Origin: Yoonia sediminilitoris
Lineage (GTDB): Bacteria; Pseudomonadota; Alphaproteobacteria; Rhodobacterales; Rhodobacteraceae
Direction: 5' to 3'
Length of the DNA: 64,000 nucleotides
Assembly (NCBI RefSeq): GCF_003058085.1
Contig: NZ_QBUD01000014.1
Span: 58,873-122,872, forward strand
In this document: positions 42,744-52,018 of the stretch, piece by piece
Layout: each line of letters opens with the position of its first letter
Position numbering within the stretch: position 1 is the stretch's first letter
Notes under the pieces: model-generated
The model's input: only the letters and a program-made list of their open reading frames with translations
The model's database searches: none
Told to the model about the DNA's origin: nothing
Position numbers and translations under genes: made by a program

Positions 42744-43889
42744 ATGACTGCCGCGCCTCACCTTTTTCAGCCCCTGCAGCTGCGTAGCCTCGAGACACGC
42801 AACCGCGTCGTGATCTCGCCTATGTGCCAATATTCCGCGCACGAGGGGCATATGGATGAATGGCATCTGGTACACTTGGGGCGTTTCGCCATCGGAGGCG
42901 CCGGTATTGTCTTTACAGAAGCAACAGCAGTTCAAAAATGCGGTCGGATCACGCACGGATGTCCAGGTCTGTGGACCGACAGCCAAATACCCGGGCATGC
43001 ACGGGTCGCACAATTTGCGCTGCGCAATGGTGCCATACCTGCGATCCAGTTGGGTCATGCGGGCCGCAAGGGCGGCATGCAGCGGCCGTGGTTCGGAAAC
43101 GGCCCTCTGAACCAAGAAGATATAGAGCGCGGCGATATGCCGTGGACGCCAGTCGGAGCATCCGCCTTGCCTATTGCTGAAGGCTGGCCCGTCCCGCACG
43201 AACTTTCAGAAACCGAGATTGGCTCCCTTATCGACGATTATGCGTCTGCCGCGCGGCGCGCCCTTGCCGCTGGCTACAAGATTGCGGAAATTCACGGCGC
43301 ACATGGGTATCTTATCCATAGTTTTCTGTCGCCTATCTCCAACCAACGCTCTGACAAATATGGCGGTGATCTATCTGGGCGGATGAGGCTGGCACTAGAG
43401 GTTGCGCAACGAGTGCGTTCCACCTGGCCAAGTGAATTGCCGCTGTTCTTCCGCACATCCGCAGTTGATGGCCCGCCTGAAGGATGGTCGCTGGACGACA
43501 CTGTCGTGCTCGCGCAAGAACTCAAACAGATTGGGGTTGATGTCATCGACTGTTCGTCCGGCGGTATTAGTGGTGCCGCAACTGCGAGTAGCGGACAGAA
43601 GCGTCAGCCTGGCTTCCAAGTCGGTTATGCAGAGCGGGTTCGCAGGGAGGCCAATATAACGACTGTGGCCGTCGGACTCATCACCCACCCGGAACAAGCT
43701 GAGGACATTCTTGCCAAAGGCCAAGCTGATCTGGTTGCACTCGGCCGGGAAGCGCTTGTCGATCCCATGTGGGCGCTGCATGCAGCGCAAACTCTTGGCC
43801 ATGACACTCTATTTGAAACTTGGCCCCAACAGTCAGGCTGGTGGTTGGCTGGGCGGCAGCAGACCTCTGACTTCTATCAACCGAAGTAG
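42744..43889 (+). CDS. Old Yellow Enzyme-type NADH:flavin oxidoreductase (YqjM class)
   Basis: A 381-residue FMN ene-reductase. ISPMCQYSA (about residues 24-32) holds the Cys that marks the YqjM/thermophilic-like class. The catalytic HGAHGYLIHSFLSP (about 182-195), NQRSDKYGGDLSGRMRL (about 199-215) and the FMN phosphate loop ADLVALGREALVDP are present. It should reduce activated C=C bonds of aldehydes, ketones or nitro compounds; the physiological substrate is unknown. It stands alone beside the tRNA scar. Confidence 0.92.
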   Translation: MTAAPHLFQPLQLRSLETRNRVVISPMCQYSAHEGHMDEWHLVHLGRFAIGGAGIVFTEATAVQKCGRITHGCPGLWTDSQIPGHARVAQFALRNGAIPAIQLGHAGRKGGMQRPWFGNGPLNQEDIERGDMPWTPVGASALPIAEGWPVPHELSETEIGSLIDDYASAARRALAAGYKIAEIHGAHGYLIHSFLSPISNQRSDKYGGDLSGRMRLALEVAQRVRSTWPSELPLFFRTSAVDGPPEGWSLDDTVVLAQELKQIGVDVIDCSSGGISGAATASSGQKRQPGFQVGYAERVRREANITTVAVGLITHPEQAEDILAKGQADLVALGREALVDPMWALHAAQTLGHDTLFETWPQQSGWWLAGRQQTSDFYQPK

Positions 43890-43997
43890 GTTCTCTATGC
43901 CACGTCGATACTCTGCCTTCCGAGGCTCGACAAATGCCAGCGATCTGCCGTGGTCACCTCTAGGTACCCATGAAGCCAAGCAGGAGTGCACTGGGCG

Positions 43998-44402
43998 ATG
44001 ATGAAGCGATTTCTTCGATACCGAACGCGGCCGAATTGGGGACATATTTTTGACCTCGTAGATGACGAATACCGCTCATACGCGGATGGCACGATAAGAC
44101 GGTTCCGACATCGCCGACACCCTGATGGAAGCAAGACGCGTGAGTTTGTTGGCTCACGTAAGCCGACCAACGCAGACTGGGCAGCTTTCTATCAGGTGAT
44201 GGACCGATATGAGGCCTGGTGCTGGACGACTGAATCATTTTTGCCCGTCATGGATGGCAATAGCTGGAGCTTGCGCGTCGTAGGCGGTGATCGAGAAGTC
44301 AGGATTACTGGCGGCTTTGGCTTCCCTCCCGGCTTTATCGAGGTCTCAGATGCAATCCACACGCTAGTACATGGCACTGAGGGCCAATTGTTGGAAGAAT
44401 AA
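43998..44402 (+). CDS. Hypothetical protein, 134 residues
   Basis: It starts MMKRFLRYRTRPNWGHIFDL, is rich in aromatic residues and Arg, and has a later segment GNSWSLRVVGGDREVRITGG then FGFPPGF. The pattern looks like a real protein rather than a random frame, but I do not recognise a family. The ribosome-binding site is weak. Overlapping frames on the other strand look less protein-like. Confidence 0.5.
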   Translation: MMKRFLRYRTRPNWGHIFDLVDDEYRSYADGTIRRFRHRRHPDGSKTREFVGSRKPTNADWAAFYQVMDRYEAWCWTTESFLPVMDGNSWSLRVVGGDREVRITGGFGFPPGFIEVSDAIHTLVHGTEGQLLEE

Positions 44403-44597
44403 GAAGTCATCTTTTCAGTGCACAAACCCCAGTCTTTCTTATAGTGCTCGGCGCATGTAACCGATGCGTTGGTCCTTGAATGCAATAACTCGAAAGTCCA
44501 CGATGTCGTTGTTGCTAGATGGTTGCCAAGTCCATACCACAGAACTTCAAGAACTGCCGGTGGTGTCCAAAGCGGCGCAAGTGGATTTTGTCTGACA

Positions 44598-44632
44598 GTG
44601 CCTAAAGCAATCTTAATCTGACAGTGCCCCAT
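44598..44632. repeat. Short direct repeat TCTGACAGTGCC
   Basis: tctgacagtgcc occurs at 44598-44609 and again at 44619-44630, separated by nine bases, just after the end of the SnoaL-like gene on the minus strand. It could be a tandem binding site or a remnant of an element end. Confidence 0.5.
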
Positions 44633-44662
44633 CGCTTTTGGAATGCGTAGGGTTCGGAGTTT

Positions 44663-45655
44663 TCAAGTGCTTTTCAGCCGCATCAAGACATCCAGACCCT
44701 GCTGATTGAGCCAGTGCAGCATGTCAATGAATATCCAATTTTCGGAAAGCTTGTCGCCGTCACGCCGGTAGATATCTACCACGCGCATTTCAGAGGGACT
44801 GCTTGCTGGTAGTCCCATAAAGCCGCCTGCATTGGTCACGGTCAGGTTCGCCCACCCAAAGAAACCGCCAAATTCGCCTTCCGCGATACGGCAGATATGC
44901 CCGTTGTAGATGCGGTCTTTGATGTAGGTCCGGAAAGGCATCTGATGTTGATCGATATAGCGGTCAATCGTGTAGGTTGCCCCGATCCCAGCGGGCCCCC
45001 ACCAAATCATGTCGTCATGCCAGCATTGGGCGAGTTCTTCTTGGCGGGTCTGATACTTCTCGTGGGCATTGATGTCGCCAATCATGCGATTGATCAAGCC
45101 AAGGGTCTGACTGCCTTGGGCTGGTTCGGAATCGTGGTAAAGTAACCCGTCATGCGTCATCGGACCCGGTTGTACGAGGTGTGCCCCGGTTTGTGGCGGT
45201 AGGGGATATTGTCCCGCTTGCATCATGAGGTGCAAGAGATCGACAAACAGCGACGTCTCGACGATCTTGCCGCCTTCAACCCGGTGAAATTCTGCATAGC
45301 GCAGCATTGCGATCCGCGCGGTTGGTTTGATCCCAATAAAAGGTGCATCAAAGAGGCCCATCAGATGACCCATTGAGCAGACCCATGTGCTTGACTGGTT
45401 GTCGCAATCGTTCAGTCCAGCAAAGAATATGTCCTCGCGCCGTTGGAAGCGGGAGAAAGCTTGCAACAACGGTTCGTAAAAAACTTCGGCAACCGCTGCA
45501 GCCCCATGTTGCTCATGAAACGGGTGCATCCCGCGCCAGTGCCAGTTCCGCGCGGTATTCTTCGCCAATGCAGCCGAGATATCGCCCGGGCCTGCTGCTT
45601 TGAGGTCAGCGTGATGGGCACGGACGACGCGCTTGGCATCTTGAAATGTAGTCAC
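44663..45655 (-). CDS. Two-domain SnoaL/NTF2-like protein (ester cyclase type)
   Basis: A 330-residue protein with two NTF2-like folds. The first has WHWRGMHPFHEQHG near residue 39 and RYAEFHRVEGGKIVETSLFV, then DLLHLMM, near 120. The second has CWHDDMIWWGPAGIGATYTI near 213 and VDIYRRDGDKLSENWIFIDM near 298. SnoaL-like proteins include polyketide cyclases, isomerases and dehydratases working without cofactors. The start is the GTG at 45655, preceded by aaaggataataac inside the end of the permease gene. It is last of the minus-strand ABC operon. Two further SnoaL-like genes lie in the facing operon. Confidence 0.8.
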   Translation of the reverse strand: MTTFQDAKRVVRAHHADLKAAGPGDISAALAKNTARNWHWRGMHPFHEQHGAAAVAEVFYEPLLQAFSRFQRREDIFFAGLNDCDNQSSTWVCSMGHLMGLFDAPFIGIKPTARIAMLRYAEFHRVEGGKIVETSLFVDLLHLMMQAGQYPLPPQTGAHLVQPGPMTHDGLLYHDSEPAQGSQTLGLINRMIGDINAHEKYQTRQEELAQCWHDDMIWWGPAGIGATYTIDRYIDQHQMPFRTYIKDRIYNGHICRIAEGEFGGFFGWANLTVTNAGGFMGLPASSPSEMRVVDIYRRDGDKLSENWIFIDMLHWLNQQGLDVLMRLKST

Positions 45656-45659
45656 GTTA

Positions 45660-46538
45660 TTATCCTTTGACGGCACCGGCCGTCAGCCCTGAAACAATCT
45701 GGCGTTGGAAGAACATGATCATCACGAACAGTGGAGCAGTAATCGAGACCACGGCGGCAACCGCAAACATGACGTTCCCCTTAGTCTGGGTCGTGCCCAA
45801 GAAGGACGCGAGCTTTGGCACCATTGTCTGGTTTTCCTTGCTGAGCAGCATCGATGTTACGGCAAAGTCGTTATAAGCCAGCAGAAAGCTGAACAGACCT
45901 GTTGTGATAACACCTGGCCACATAACAGGGATGATCACATGGCGAAATGCCTGAAATCGGGTGCAGCCGTCAACCATTGCGGATTCATCCAGATCCTTTG
46001 GGATGTTCTTGAAGAAGGAATGCAGCATCCACAGTGTGAATGGCTGATTGATCGCGACTAGTACGATAATCGTAGTGCTCAGGTGCCCCCAAAGATTCCA
46101 CTCGAAGAATGGTAGCAAATATCCAGAGACCAGAATGATCGGTGGCGTTGCGCGGAAGATCAAGGCAAACAAAAGAAGCCAAAAGGCATATCGGTACGGC
46201 GAGCGTGACAACGCGTAAGCTGCCAAGGTGCCGCACGTTAAAGAGATCGTGACGACGCAGACGCAAACAATCGCTGTGTTGAGCGCCGCCCGCCAGAATT
46301 CCTCCTGAATCCATGCGCCATAGTATCCCGCGCCAGTATATGATCCGCCCGTTTCAGATTGTGTCAGCGTGCCAAAAATTGAATTGGCCCAGTCTGCCTT
46401 TGAGAAGAAATCCCCCTCTACTTTGAAAGACCCCCAAAGCGTCCATAAGAACGGAAAGGCGGCCAGGATCAGCCAAAGCATCAAAAAGCTGGTGGCGAGG
46501 AACTTGACCGTGAGCGGGCGGCGGGCGGCTATAGACAT
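45660..46538 (-). CDS. Carbohydrate ABC transporter permease (MalG type)
   Basis: A 292-residue membrane protein with about six helices. The EAA loop in the family's form is DLDESAMVDGCTRFQAFRHV then IIPVMWPG (about residues 182-209), where the ATPase docks. It is the second permease of the importer and overlaps nothing, starting nine bases after the first permease's stop. Substrate class (sugar-like) follows from family only. Confidence 0.93.
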   Translation of the reverse strand: MSIAARRPLTVKFLATSFLMLWLILAAFPFLWTLWGSFKVEGDFFSKADWANSIFGTLTQSETGGSYTGAGYYGAWIQEEFWRAALNTAIVCVCVVTISLTCGTLAAYALSRSPYRYAFWLLLFALIFRATPPIILVSGYLLPFFEWNLWGHLSTTIIVLVAINQPFTLWMLHSFFKNIPKDLDESAMVDGCTRFQAFRHVIIPVMWPGVITTGLFSFLLAYNDFAVTSMLLSKENQTMVPKLASFLGTTQTKGNVMFAVAAVVSITAPLFVMIMFFQRQIVSGLTAGAVKG

Positions 46539-46547
46539 GGCGTTCCC

Positions 46548-47573
46548 TTACTTCTGCGTGCCGAAGTCGCGCCACGTCCGAACAAGGACGGGCGACAACA
46601 AGATGGCGACAAAGACGATAGTTAAAACGGATGTAGCCGCGGCTGATGACAACAAGCGCGTCTCCCCTCCAAGATCAGTGAAAATCGCGATAGACAGCGA
46701 TCGCGCATGTGCCTGCGCTTGAAACGAGATGATGGGTTCAAACACTCTGAAGTTATCCATCAATTGGATCAGCGCGATGAAGATGGTCAGCGGTGCTAAA
46801 TGAGGAATGATGACGTATCTAATCCGTTCCCACCGGCTAGCGCCGTCGATCATGGCCGCTTCGAGCGTATCTTGGTTTACGGTCTGCAGGCCCGCATAAT
46901 AAACGATGAAGGCAAATGGGATCGAACTCCACGTGCCGTACACCATCAGCATAATCCACATAAGCGGGGTGGAGGCTTTCACCGACAGTGAAGGGTCGTT
47001 TGCCAGCCATTGTAGCGCTGTGCCAAGAATCCCCCGGGCGTCCACCATCCAAAACAGGATTAGCGCGCCGACAAGCGGGGTGACAATCATCGGCAAGAGC
47101 GAGAAAAAGATCGTTGGCCCACGCAGCGACCGCGCTACAGAGTTAATGGCGATTGCAACTGCGAAGCCCAAAATGATCGTCATCGGCGTCACGATTGCGG
47201 TGTAAACCAATGTGAAAGCCAAGGCGCCGTAGAACGGCAGGTTCATGAGCGTATTCCAGAACTCACGGAAACTGTTGGTACTGCCCCATGCGCTGGCCAC
47301 TTCTGATACCGCGAGGTGGTTGCGGTCTTTATAGATGTCCAAGCCCGCAAATTTACCCAACGGCTCTGCGTCGCGCAGGGCTTGGGTTGCGACTTGGTCA
47401 ACGGATTGGGCCTCGGTGCAGCCAAAGGGGCCGCAGTTCTCGACGGTAATGATGACCTGCTCGTGTTGAGTATAAAGCGATTGCGTGACGACCGAAACGA
47501 TGGGTAACGCAATGAACGAAAGCATCAGGATGACCGATGGCAATACGAACCAAAAGAAGGATTTGTGCTTCAT
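46548..47573 (-). CDS. Carbohydrate ABC transporter permease (MalF type)
   Basis: A 341-residue permease with about six helices plus a periplasmic insert after the first helix that contains two Cys (CGPFGC, about residues 47-52). The EAA loop is TLEAAMIDGASRWERIRYVI then IPHLAP (about 238-263). It pairs with the MalG-type permease downstream. A hairpin between it and the binding protein gene probably lowers its expression relative to the binding protein. Confidence 0.93.
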   Translation of the reverse strand: MKHKSFFWFVLPSVILMLSFIALPIVSVVTQSLYTQHEQVIITVENCGPFGCTEAQSVDQVATQALRDAEPLGKFAGLDIYKDRNHLAVSEVASAWGSTNSFREFWNTLMNLPFYGALAFTLVYTAIVTPMTIILGFAVAIAINSVARSLRGPTIFFSLLPMIVTPLVGALILFWMVDARGILGTALQWLANDPSLSVKASTPLMWIMLMVYGTWSSIPFAFIVYYAGLQTVNQDTLEAAMIDGASRWERIRYVIIPHLAPLTIFIALIQLMDNFRVFEPIISFQAQAHARSLSIAIFTDLGGETRLLSSAAATSVLTIVFVAILLSPVLVRTWRDFGTQK

Positions 47574-47618
47574 CGTAATCTCGGCCCCGGCTTTCTAAAT
47601 GATAAAGGGAAATGGGGA

Positions 47619-47644
47619 GCACGGGGCCAAGGAAAGCCCCGTGC
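47619..47644 (-). terminator. Intra-operon hairpin (attenuator) after the binding protein gene
   Basis: Perfect 9-bp stem GCACGGGGC/GCCCCGTGC with an eight-base loop in the 83-base gap between the binding protein and permease genes. There is no full U run, so partial termination or RNA stabilisation is more likely than complete stop. Confidence 0.65.
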
Positions 47645-47656
47645 CAGAAGCAAGGT

Positions 47657-48904
47657 TTATTGCAGGAACCCCTGTTCAGTCGCAGCCGCAGTATAGGCTG
47701 CTTCGACGTCTGCCAATGTCTGCTCGGCACTTTCATTGCCTTGCAGGAAGTCGGCAAGGTTATCACCCAGCGCCGAGTGTAGCAGGCCCTGGAAGGGAAC
47801 CATCGGATAGGGTGTTGATCCCGCGGCGACCGAAGCCAAAACGCCTTCATTCACTGGTTGGGCCTCAAAGCCGTCCATCAGCCAGACTGCTTGCGACATT
47901 GTTTCGTCGTTCAGCAGGGCAGGCGATGTTGCGTGGGCCAGTGCCTGGAACGTCGTCGCAGCGTCTTCGTCGCTGATGTTCTTGGCTACGGTCCAGCCAT
48001 CCCACCATAGTGTCGTGGCGGGCACGCCGCTGTCGCCGACTGTCAGCGGTCCGCCCACGACGGTATTTTCATACACCTCAGGTGCGGAACCTTCATCGTC
48101 CATCAGAACACCTATCCGGCTCCCCCACATGTTCATCAATGCCACGTTGCCAGCTTCCCACTCGGCAGAAGTCGCGTTGCTGTCATGTGTCAAGTAGTCA
48201 GGGTTCATGTAGGCAGTTAAAGCTTTCATCATTTCCAACGCTTCAACACCTTGCGCGTTGTTGATCGTGACGTTGGCCGTGCCCGGCTCAAAGAATTGAC
48301 CGCCGGTGCCGATATACATGTTGGTGAATTCCTGGGCGAGGTTCCAACCCGCTGCATAAGCACCGCCAACAGGGTATTCCATGATGCCGTCTGCGCGGAT
48401 TTTCGCGGCAGCAGCAAGGACTTCTTCATATGACGTCGGAACGTCCAGACCAGCTTGTTCCAGCACGTCCTTGCGGTACACGAGGTGCTGCGCATTCGCC
48501 ATGAACGCGACAGCCATGATCTGACCATTCACGGTGATTAACTGCTGGCTTGGAATGTCGGCACCGTATTCGGCAACCAGAGCGTCCAGCGGCTGGATAA
48601 CATCTTCGTTGATCAGGGCAACAATAGAAGAGTTGGCAACGATAGCTGACGTATACTCGGCCGGATTGCCTGTCATACCCGCAACGTTCAGTGTCTGGTG
48701 ATCCGCTGTGAGGTTTGATGCGGTCTCGGCACTGGCAGCGCACTCGAGCGCCAAAGCAGCGACGGATTGGATCGCTGGGAACTCATTGCCAATGATGCTG
48801 ATCCGTCCGGCATCCATCGCGCACCCGTGGCCGCCAGCTATCGCGGTCGTGCTTGCCACGGCCGTAATCGCGGTGCTTAGCAGTGCAGTCTTAATCATGT
48901 TCAT
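47657..48904 (-). CDS. ABC transporter substrate-binding protein (sugar type)
   Basis: A 415-residue periplasmic protein with a signal peptide (MIKTALLSTAITAVASTTAI, then AGGHG). It belongs to the large MalE/UgpB-like class: AFMANAQHLVYRKDVLEQAG near residue 134, YEEVLAAAAKIRADG and a late LWWDGWTVAKNISDE segment near 300. It captures the solute for the two permeases and the divergent UgpC/MalK-type ATPase. The start has gggagg upstream. Expression is probably controlled by the LacI operator at 49015. Confidence 0.92.
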   Translation of the reverse strand: MNMIKTALLSTAITAVASTTAIAGGHGCAMDAGRISIIGNEFPAIQSVAALALECAASAETASNLTADHQTLNVAGMTGNPAEYTSAIVANSSIVALINEDVIQPLDALVAEYGADIPSQQLITVNGQIMAVAFMANAQHLVYRKDVLEQAGLDVPTSYEEVLAAAAKIRADGIMEYPVGGAYAAGWNLAQEFTNMYIGTGGQFFEPGTANVTINNAQGVEALEMMKALTAYMNPDYLTHDSNATSAEWEAGNVALMNMWGSRIGVLMDDEGSAPEVYENTVVGGPLTVGDSGVPATTLWWDGWTVAKNISDEDAATTFQALAHATSPALLNDETMSQAVWLMDGFEAQPVNEGVLASVAAGSTPYPMVPFQGLLHSALGDNLADFLQGNESAEQTLADVEAAYTAAATEQGFLQ

Positions 48905-49014
48905 TCGAAAGAACCTCCCGGTTTTGCGTTCGAGCCGGTTGTCCGGCGCCTTTTTTAAGCAGCCACCTGACTACCTAGTCGTATGGTGGCCGAGTCGCGC
49001 GAATCGCCATTAAC

Positions 49015-49030
49015 TTGCATACGTTTGCAA
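49015..49030. promoter_or_regulatory. LacI-type operator A
   Basis: TTGCATACGTTTGCAA, an imperfect palindrome with the central CG typical of LacI-family sites. It lies 111 bases before the start of the binding protein gene in the divergent region. Site B is its near-identical reverse complement. Confidence 0.8.
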
Positions 49031-49136
49031 TTTAATCCGCCCATTGGGCCTTTTGGCAAGGCTTTTATTTTTCTGCAGCGCGGCAAAAATCTTTAAAAAT
49101 AGGGGCTTGTCAGAAAAAAAGATTCGCGTCACTGTT

Positions 49137-49152
49137 TTGCAAGCGTATGCAA
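49137..49152. promoter_or_regulatory. LacI-type operator B
   Basis: TTGCAAGCGTATGCAA; its reverse complement TTGCATACGCTTGCAA differs from site A at one of 16 bases. It ends 15 bases before the ATPase start codon and touches its ribosome-binding site. The distance between site centres is about 122 bases, which would allow looping. Confidence 0.82.
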
Positions 49153-49167
49153 TGAAGGGAGTCGGTC

Positions 49168-50214
49168 ATGGCCGAAATTCAGCTTCGCAAAGTGTCCAAG
49201 CGCTGGGGCAGCTTTGTTGGCGTGAGGGAATTTGACCTTACGATTGCCGATCAGGAATTTCTGGTGTTGTTGGGTCCATCTGGTTGCGGCAAGACCACGA
49301 CCATGCGCATGATCGCGGGTCTCGAGGATGCGTCCAGCGGCGATATCCTTGTTGATGGCAAGCGCATCAACGACCTTGACCCTAAAGACCGCGACGTGGC
49401 GATGGTGTTTCAATCCTACGCGCTTTACCCAAATATGAACGTCTACGAAAACATCCGCTTTCCGTTGAAGGTGCGCGGAATTCCGGCGAGCGAGCATGAC
49501 GCGCGTGTCAAACGAGCCTCTGCCATGGTCGAGCTTGACGAATTCCTGCACCGTAAACCGGCAGAGCTGTCAGGCGGCCAACGACAGCGCGTCGCTTTGG
49601 CTCGCGCGGTCGTGCGCGAACCCAATGTCTTCTTGATGGATGAACCGTTGTCCAATCTGGATGCCAAACTGCGTGTTTCGACCCGTGCGCAGATTAAGAA
49701 CCTGAGCCACGAACTCAAGACGACCACCATTTATGTGACGCATGACCAAATCGAGGCGATGACACTGGCCGACCGTGTGGTTGTGATGTCCAAGGGTGTC
49801 GTGCAGCAGGTCGGCACGCCGACCGAGATCTATGATCGTCCCGCAAATACATTCGTTGCGGGCTTTATTGGCTCTCCTGCGATGAACCTTGTCGACGGTA
49901 CGCTTGAAAACGGGACCTTCACGGCCGACAAGATCAGTATCTTCGGCTTACCAACCCAGCATTCCGGCAAAGTCACACTTGGCTTTCGTGCCGAGGACGC
50001 AAGCGTGGCTGACAGTCCGGCGCAGGCGAATTCACAGGTCTATTCCCTTGAGCTCTTGGGTGAGGCCACGATGGTCACGATGCGCGCAGGCGGGACAATT
50101 GTGTCAGTCAAATCCGGCAAGGAATACCGGACGGAGATTGACGACGCCGTGCACGCGAACATACCCGCCGATATTTGCCATATCTTCGACGCCGAAACGG
50201 GAGAGCGCGTCTGA
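49168..50214 (+). CDS. ABC transporter ATP-binding protein (UgpC/MalK type)
   Basis: A 348-residue ATPase. Walker A is GPSGCGKTT (about residues 36-44), the signature is LSGGQRQR (about 133) and Walker B is VFLMDEPLSNLDA (about 154). A C-terminal OB-like domain of about 110 residues (MOI/TOBE type) follows. It powers the importer encoded on the other strand. It is first gene of the plus-strand catabolic operon and overlaps the next gene by one base (TGATG). Confidence 0.95.
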   Translation: MAEIQLRKVSKRWGSFVGVREFDLTIADQEFLVLLGPSGCGKTTTMRMIAGLEDASSGDILVDGKRINDLDPKDRDVAMVFQSYALYPNMNVYENIRFPLKVRGIPASEHDARVKRASAMVELDEFLHRKPAELSGGQRQRVALARAVVREPNVFLMDEPLSNLDAKLRVSTRAQIKNLSHELKTTTIYVTHDQIEAMTLADRVVVMSKGVVQQVGTPTEIYDRPANTFVAGFIGSPAMNLVDGTLENGTFTADKISIFGLPTQHSGKVTLGFRAEDASVADSPAQANSQVYSLELLGEATMVTMRAGGTIVSVKSGKEYRTEIDDAVHANIPADICHIFDAETGERV

Positions 50215-50699
50215 TGCCCTATGATGAAAAATCCGCTGCATCACTTGCCGCCGTCAAAGCGATGGAAGCAGGCCTTGCCGCCAATGAAATGGACATGACG
50301 AAGTATTTTACCGAAGACTTCATATGGCGTGGCAATCAGGGCTCGGGCACGAAGCGCGGCATCGCGGAATTCCAGCGCAACTGGCAGTTTCCACTGCGAG
50401 CGGCTTTCACAGACCGGAAATACGAGACGGAACATTTCATGGCAGATGGCGATTGGGCCTCCTGTTTTGGCCACATCGACGCGCTGCATTCAGGCACTTT
50501 CATGGGCATCCCGGCGACCAACAAGCGGGTCAAAATCCCCTACATGGATTTCTGGCGCATCGAAGACGGGCGCATCGCAGACAACCCTGTGTCGGTCGAT
50601 TTGGCCCATGTTTTGTTCCAGCTCGGCGTTGACGTCTTCGACGGCAAAGGCTGGGAAAACTATGACAACGGCTCAGTCGAGCCGCCAAAGCCGGAGTAG
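50214..50699 (+). CDS. Single-domain SnoaL/NTF2-like protein
   Basis: A 161-residue protein of the SnoaL-like ester cyclase group. [20 protein letters not shown] is near residue 33, and [20 protein letters not shown] then DLAHVLFQ is near 112. Charged residues in the pocket are typical, but no fixed catalytic set is assured. It is the second of three SnoaL-like proteins in the divergon and sits between the ATPase and the dehydrogenase. Confidence 0.82.
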   Translation: MPYDEKSAASLAAVKAMEAGLAANEMDMTKYFTEDFIWRGNQGSGTKRGIAEFQRNWQFPLRAAFTDRKYETEHFMADGDWASCFGHIDALHSGTFMGIPATNKRVKIPYMDFWRIEDGRIADNPVSVDLAHVLFQLGVDVFDGKGWENYDNGSVEPPKPE

Positions 50700-50704
50700 G
50701 CACT

Positions 50705-52018
50705 ATGGCGATCAAACACCTCAAATACGGCAAGCCAGAGACCGAGCGTCAGGAAGACGACGCCAAGGTCCGCAAGATTGTGGAAGATACGCTTTCAGAT
50801 ATCGCAGCCCGTGGCGACAAAGCCGTGCGCGAACTGTCTGCGAAATTCGACAATTACGAACCCCAAAGTTTCCGCCTGACCGCGAGCGAAATTGAGGCGG
50901 CCATGTCCAAGGTCAGCGCGCGCGATATGGAGGACATCAGATACGCCCAACAACAAATCCGCCGGTTTGCCGAAGCGCAACGCGCCTCCATGACGGATAT
51001 TGAGATCGAGACCGAACCTGGCGTCTTTCTGGGCCATCGCAACATCCCCGTGCAATCGGTCGGCTGCTATGTGCCGGGCGGCAAGTTTCCCATGGTGGCC
51101 TCGGCCCATATGTCGGTCCTTACCGCCTCGGTTGCCAAGGTCCCCCGCATCATCGCTTCGGCGCCTCCGCAAAACGGAGAACCACATCCGGCCATCGTCG
51201 CGGCTATGCAGATGGGCGGGGCACACGAAATTTACGTCATGGGAGGCATGCAGGCGGTCGGCTCCATGGCGTTGGGCACAGAAAGTATTGCGCCTGTGCA
51301 TATGATCGTCGGCCCGGGCAACGCCTTCGTTGCCGAGGCCAAGCGGCAGCTCTTCGGGCGCGTTGGAATCGATCTCTTCGCAGGACCCACCGAAACAATG
51401 GTGATCGCCGATGAAACTGCTGCCGACGCCGAACTCTGCGCCACCGATTTGCTGGGCCAAGCCGAACACGGCTATAACTCTCCAGCCGTTTTGCTGACGA
51501 ACTCGGAAAAACTCGCACGCGAGACAATGGCAGAGATTGAGCGCCTCCTGCAAATCCTTCCCACCGCCAAAACAGCACGCGCCTCATGGGACGACTACGG
51601 TGAGGTCATCGTCTGCGATACCTATGATGAAATGCTCGAAGTGGCCGACGATATCGCGAGCGAACACGTACAAGTCATGACCGACCGCGACAATTGGTTC
51701 CTCGACAATATGACCTGCTACGGCGCGCTCTTTCTGGGGCCACGCACCAACGTCGCCAACGGCGATAAGGTTATCGGCACAAACCACACGCTGCCAACCA
51801 AGAAAGCAGGCCGCTACACCGGTGGGCTTTGGGTGGGCAAATTCCTGAAGACCCACAGCTATCAGCGCATAGAAACCGACAAAGCCGCCGCGGAAATGGG
51901 TGCCTACGGCTCGCGGCTTTGCATGCTTGAGGGCTTTGTTGGTCACGCCGAACAATGCAACGTCCGCGTCCGTCGCTACGGTGGTAAGAACGTGCCCTAC
52001 GGCACTGCGGCAGAGTAA
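50705..52018 (+). CDS. Histidinol dehydrogenase-like enzyme (HpsN-type paralog)
   Basis: A 437-residue member of the HisD family. It shows [20 protein letters not shown] (about residues 120-139), the zinc region [15 protein letters not shown] (about 247-261) and the catalytic Glu-His pair in ASEHVQVM (about 317-324). True HisD oxidises histidinol twice to histidine. The absence of his genes and the catabolic setting point to a paralog oxidising another alcohol to an acid, as HpsN does with dihydroxypropanesulfonate in roseobacters. Substrate not determinable. Confidence 0.88.
   Translation: MAIKHLKYGKPETERQEDDAKVRKIVEDTLSDIAARGDKAVRELSAKFDNYEPQSFRLTASEIEAAMSKVSARDMEDIRYAQQQIRRFAEAQRASMTDIEIETEPGVFLGHRNIPVQSVGCYVPGGKFPMVASAHMSVLTASVAKVPRIIASAPPQNGEPHPAIVAAMQMGGAHEIYVMGGMQAVGSMALGTESIAPVHMIVGPGNAFVAEAKRQLFGRVGIDLFAGPTETMVIADETAADAELCATDLLGQAEHGYNSPAVLLTNSEKLARETMAEIERLLQILPTAKTARASWDDYGEVIVCDTYDEMLEVADDIASEHVQVMTDRDNWFLDNMTCYGALFLGPRTNVANGDKVIGTNHTLPTKKAGRYTGGLWVGKFLKTHSYQRIETDKAAAEMGAYGSRLCMLEGFVGHAEQCNVRVRRYGGKNVPYGTAAE

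Noticed and set aside
44192..44632. Minus-strand frame of 146 codons opposite the hypothetical gene at 43998
   Set aside because: The plus-strand protein looks more natural. The minus frame has no ribosome-binding site or recognised motif.
50705..52018. Histidine biosynthesis role for the HisD-like gene
   Set aside because: No other his genes are present. The operon is catabolic with an importer and LacI regulator, so a paralog with another substrate is more likely.
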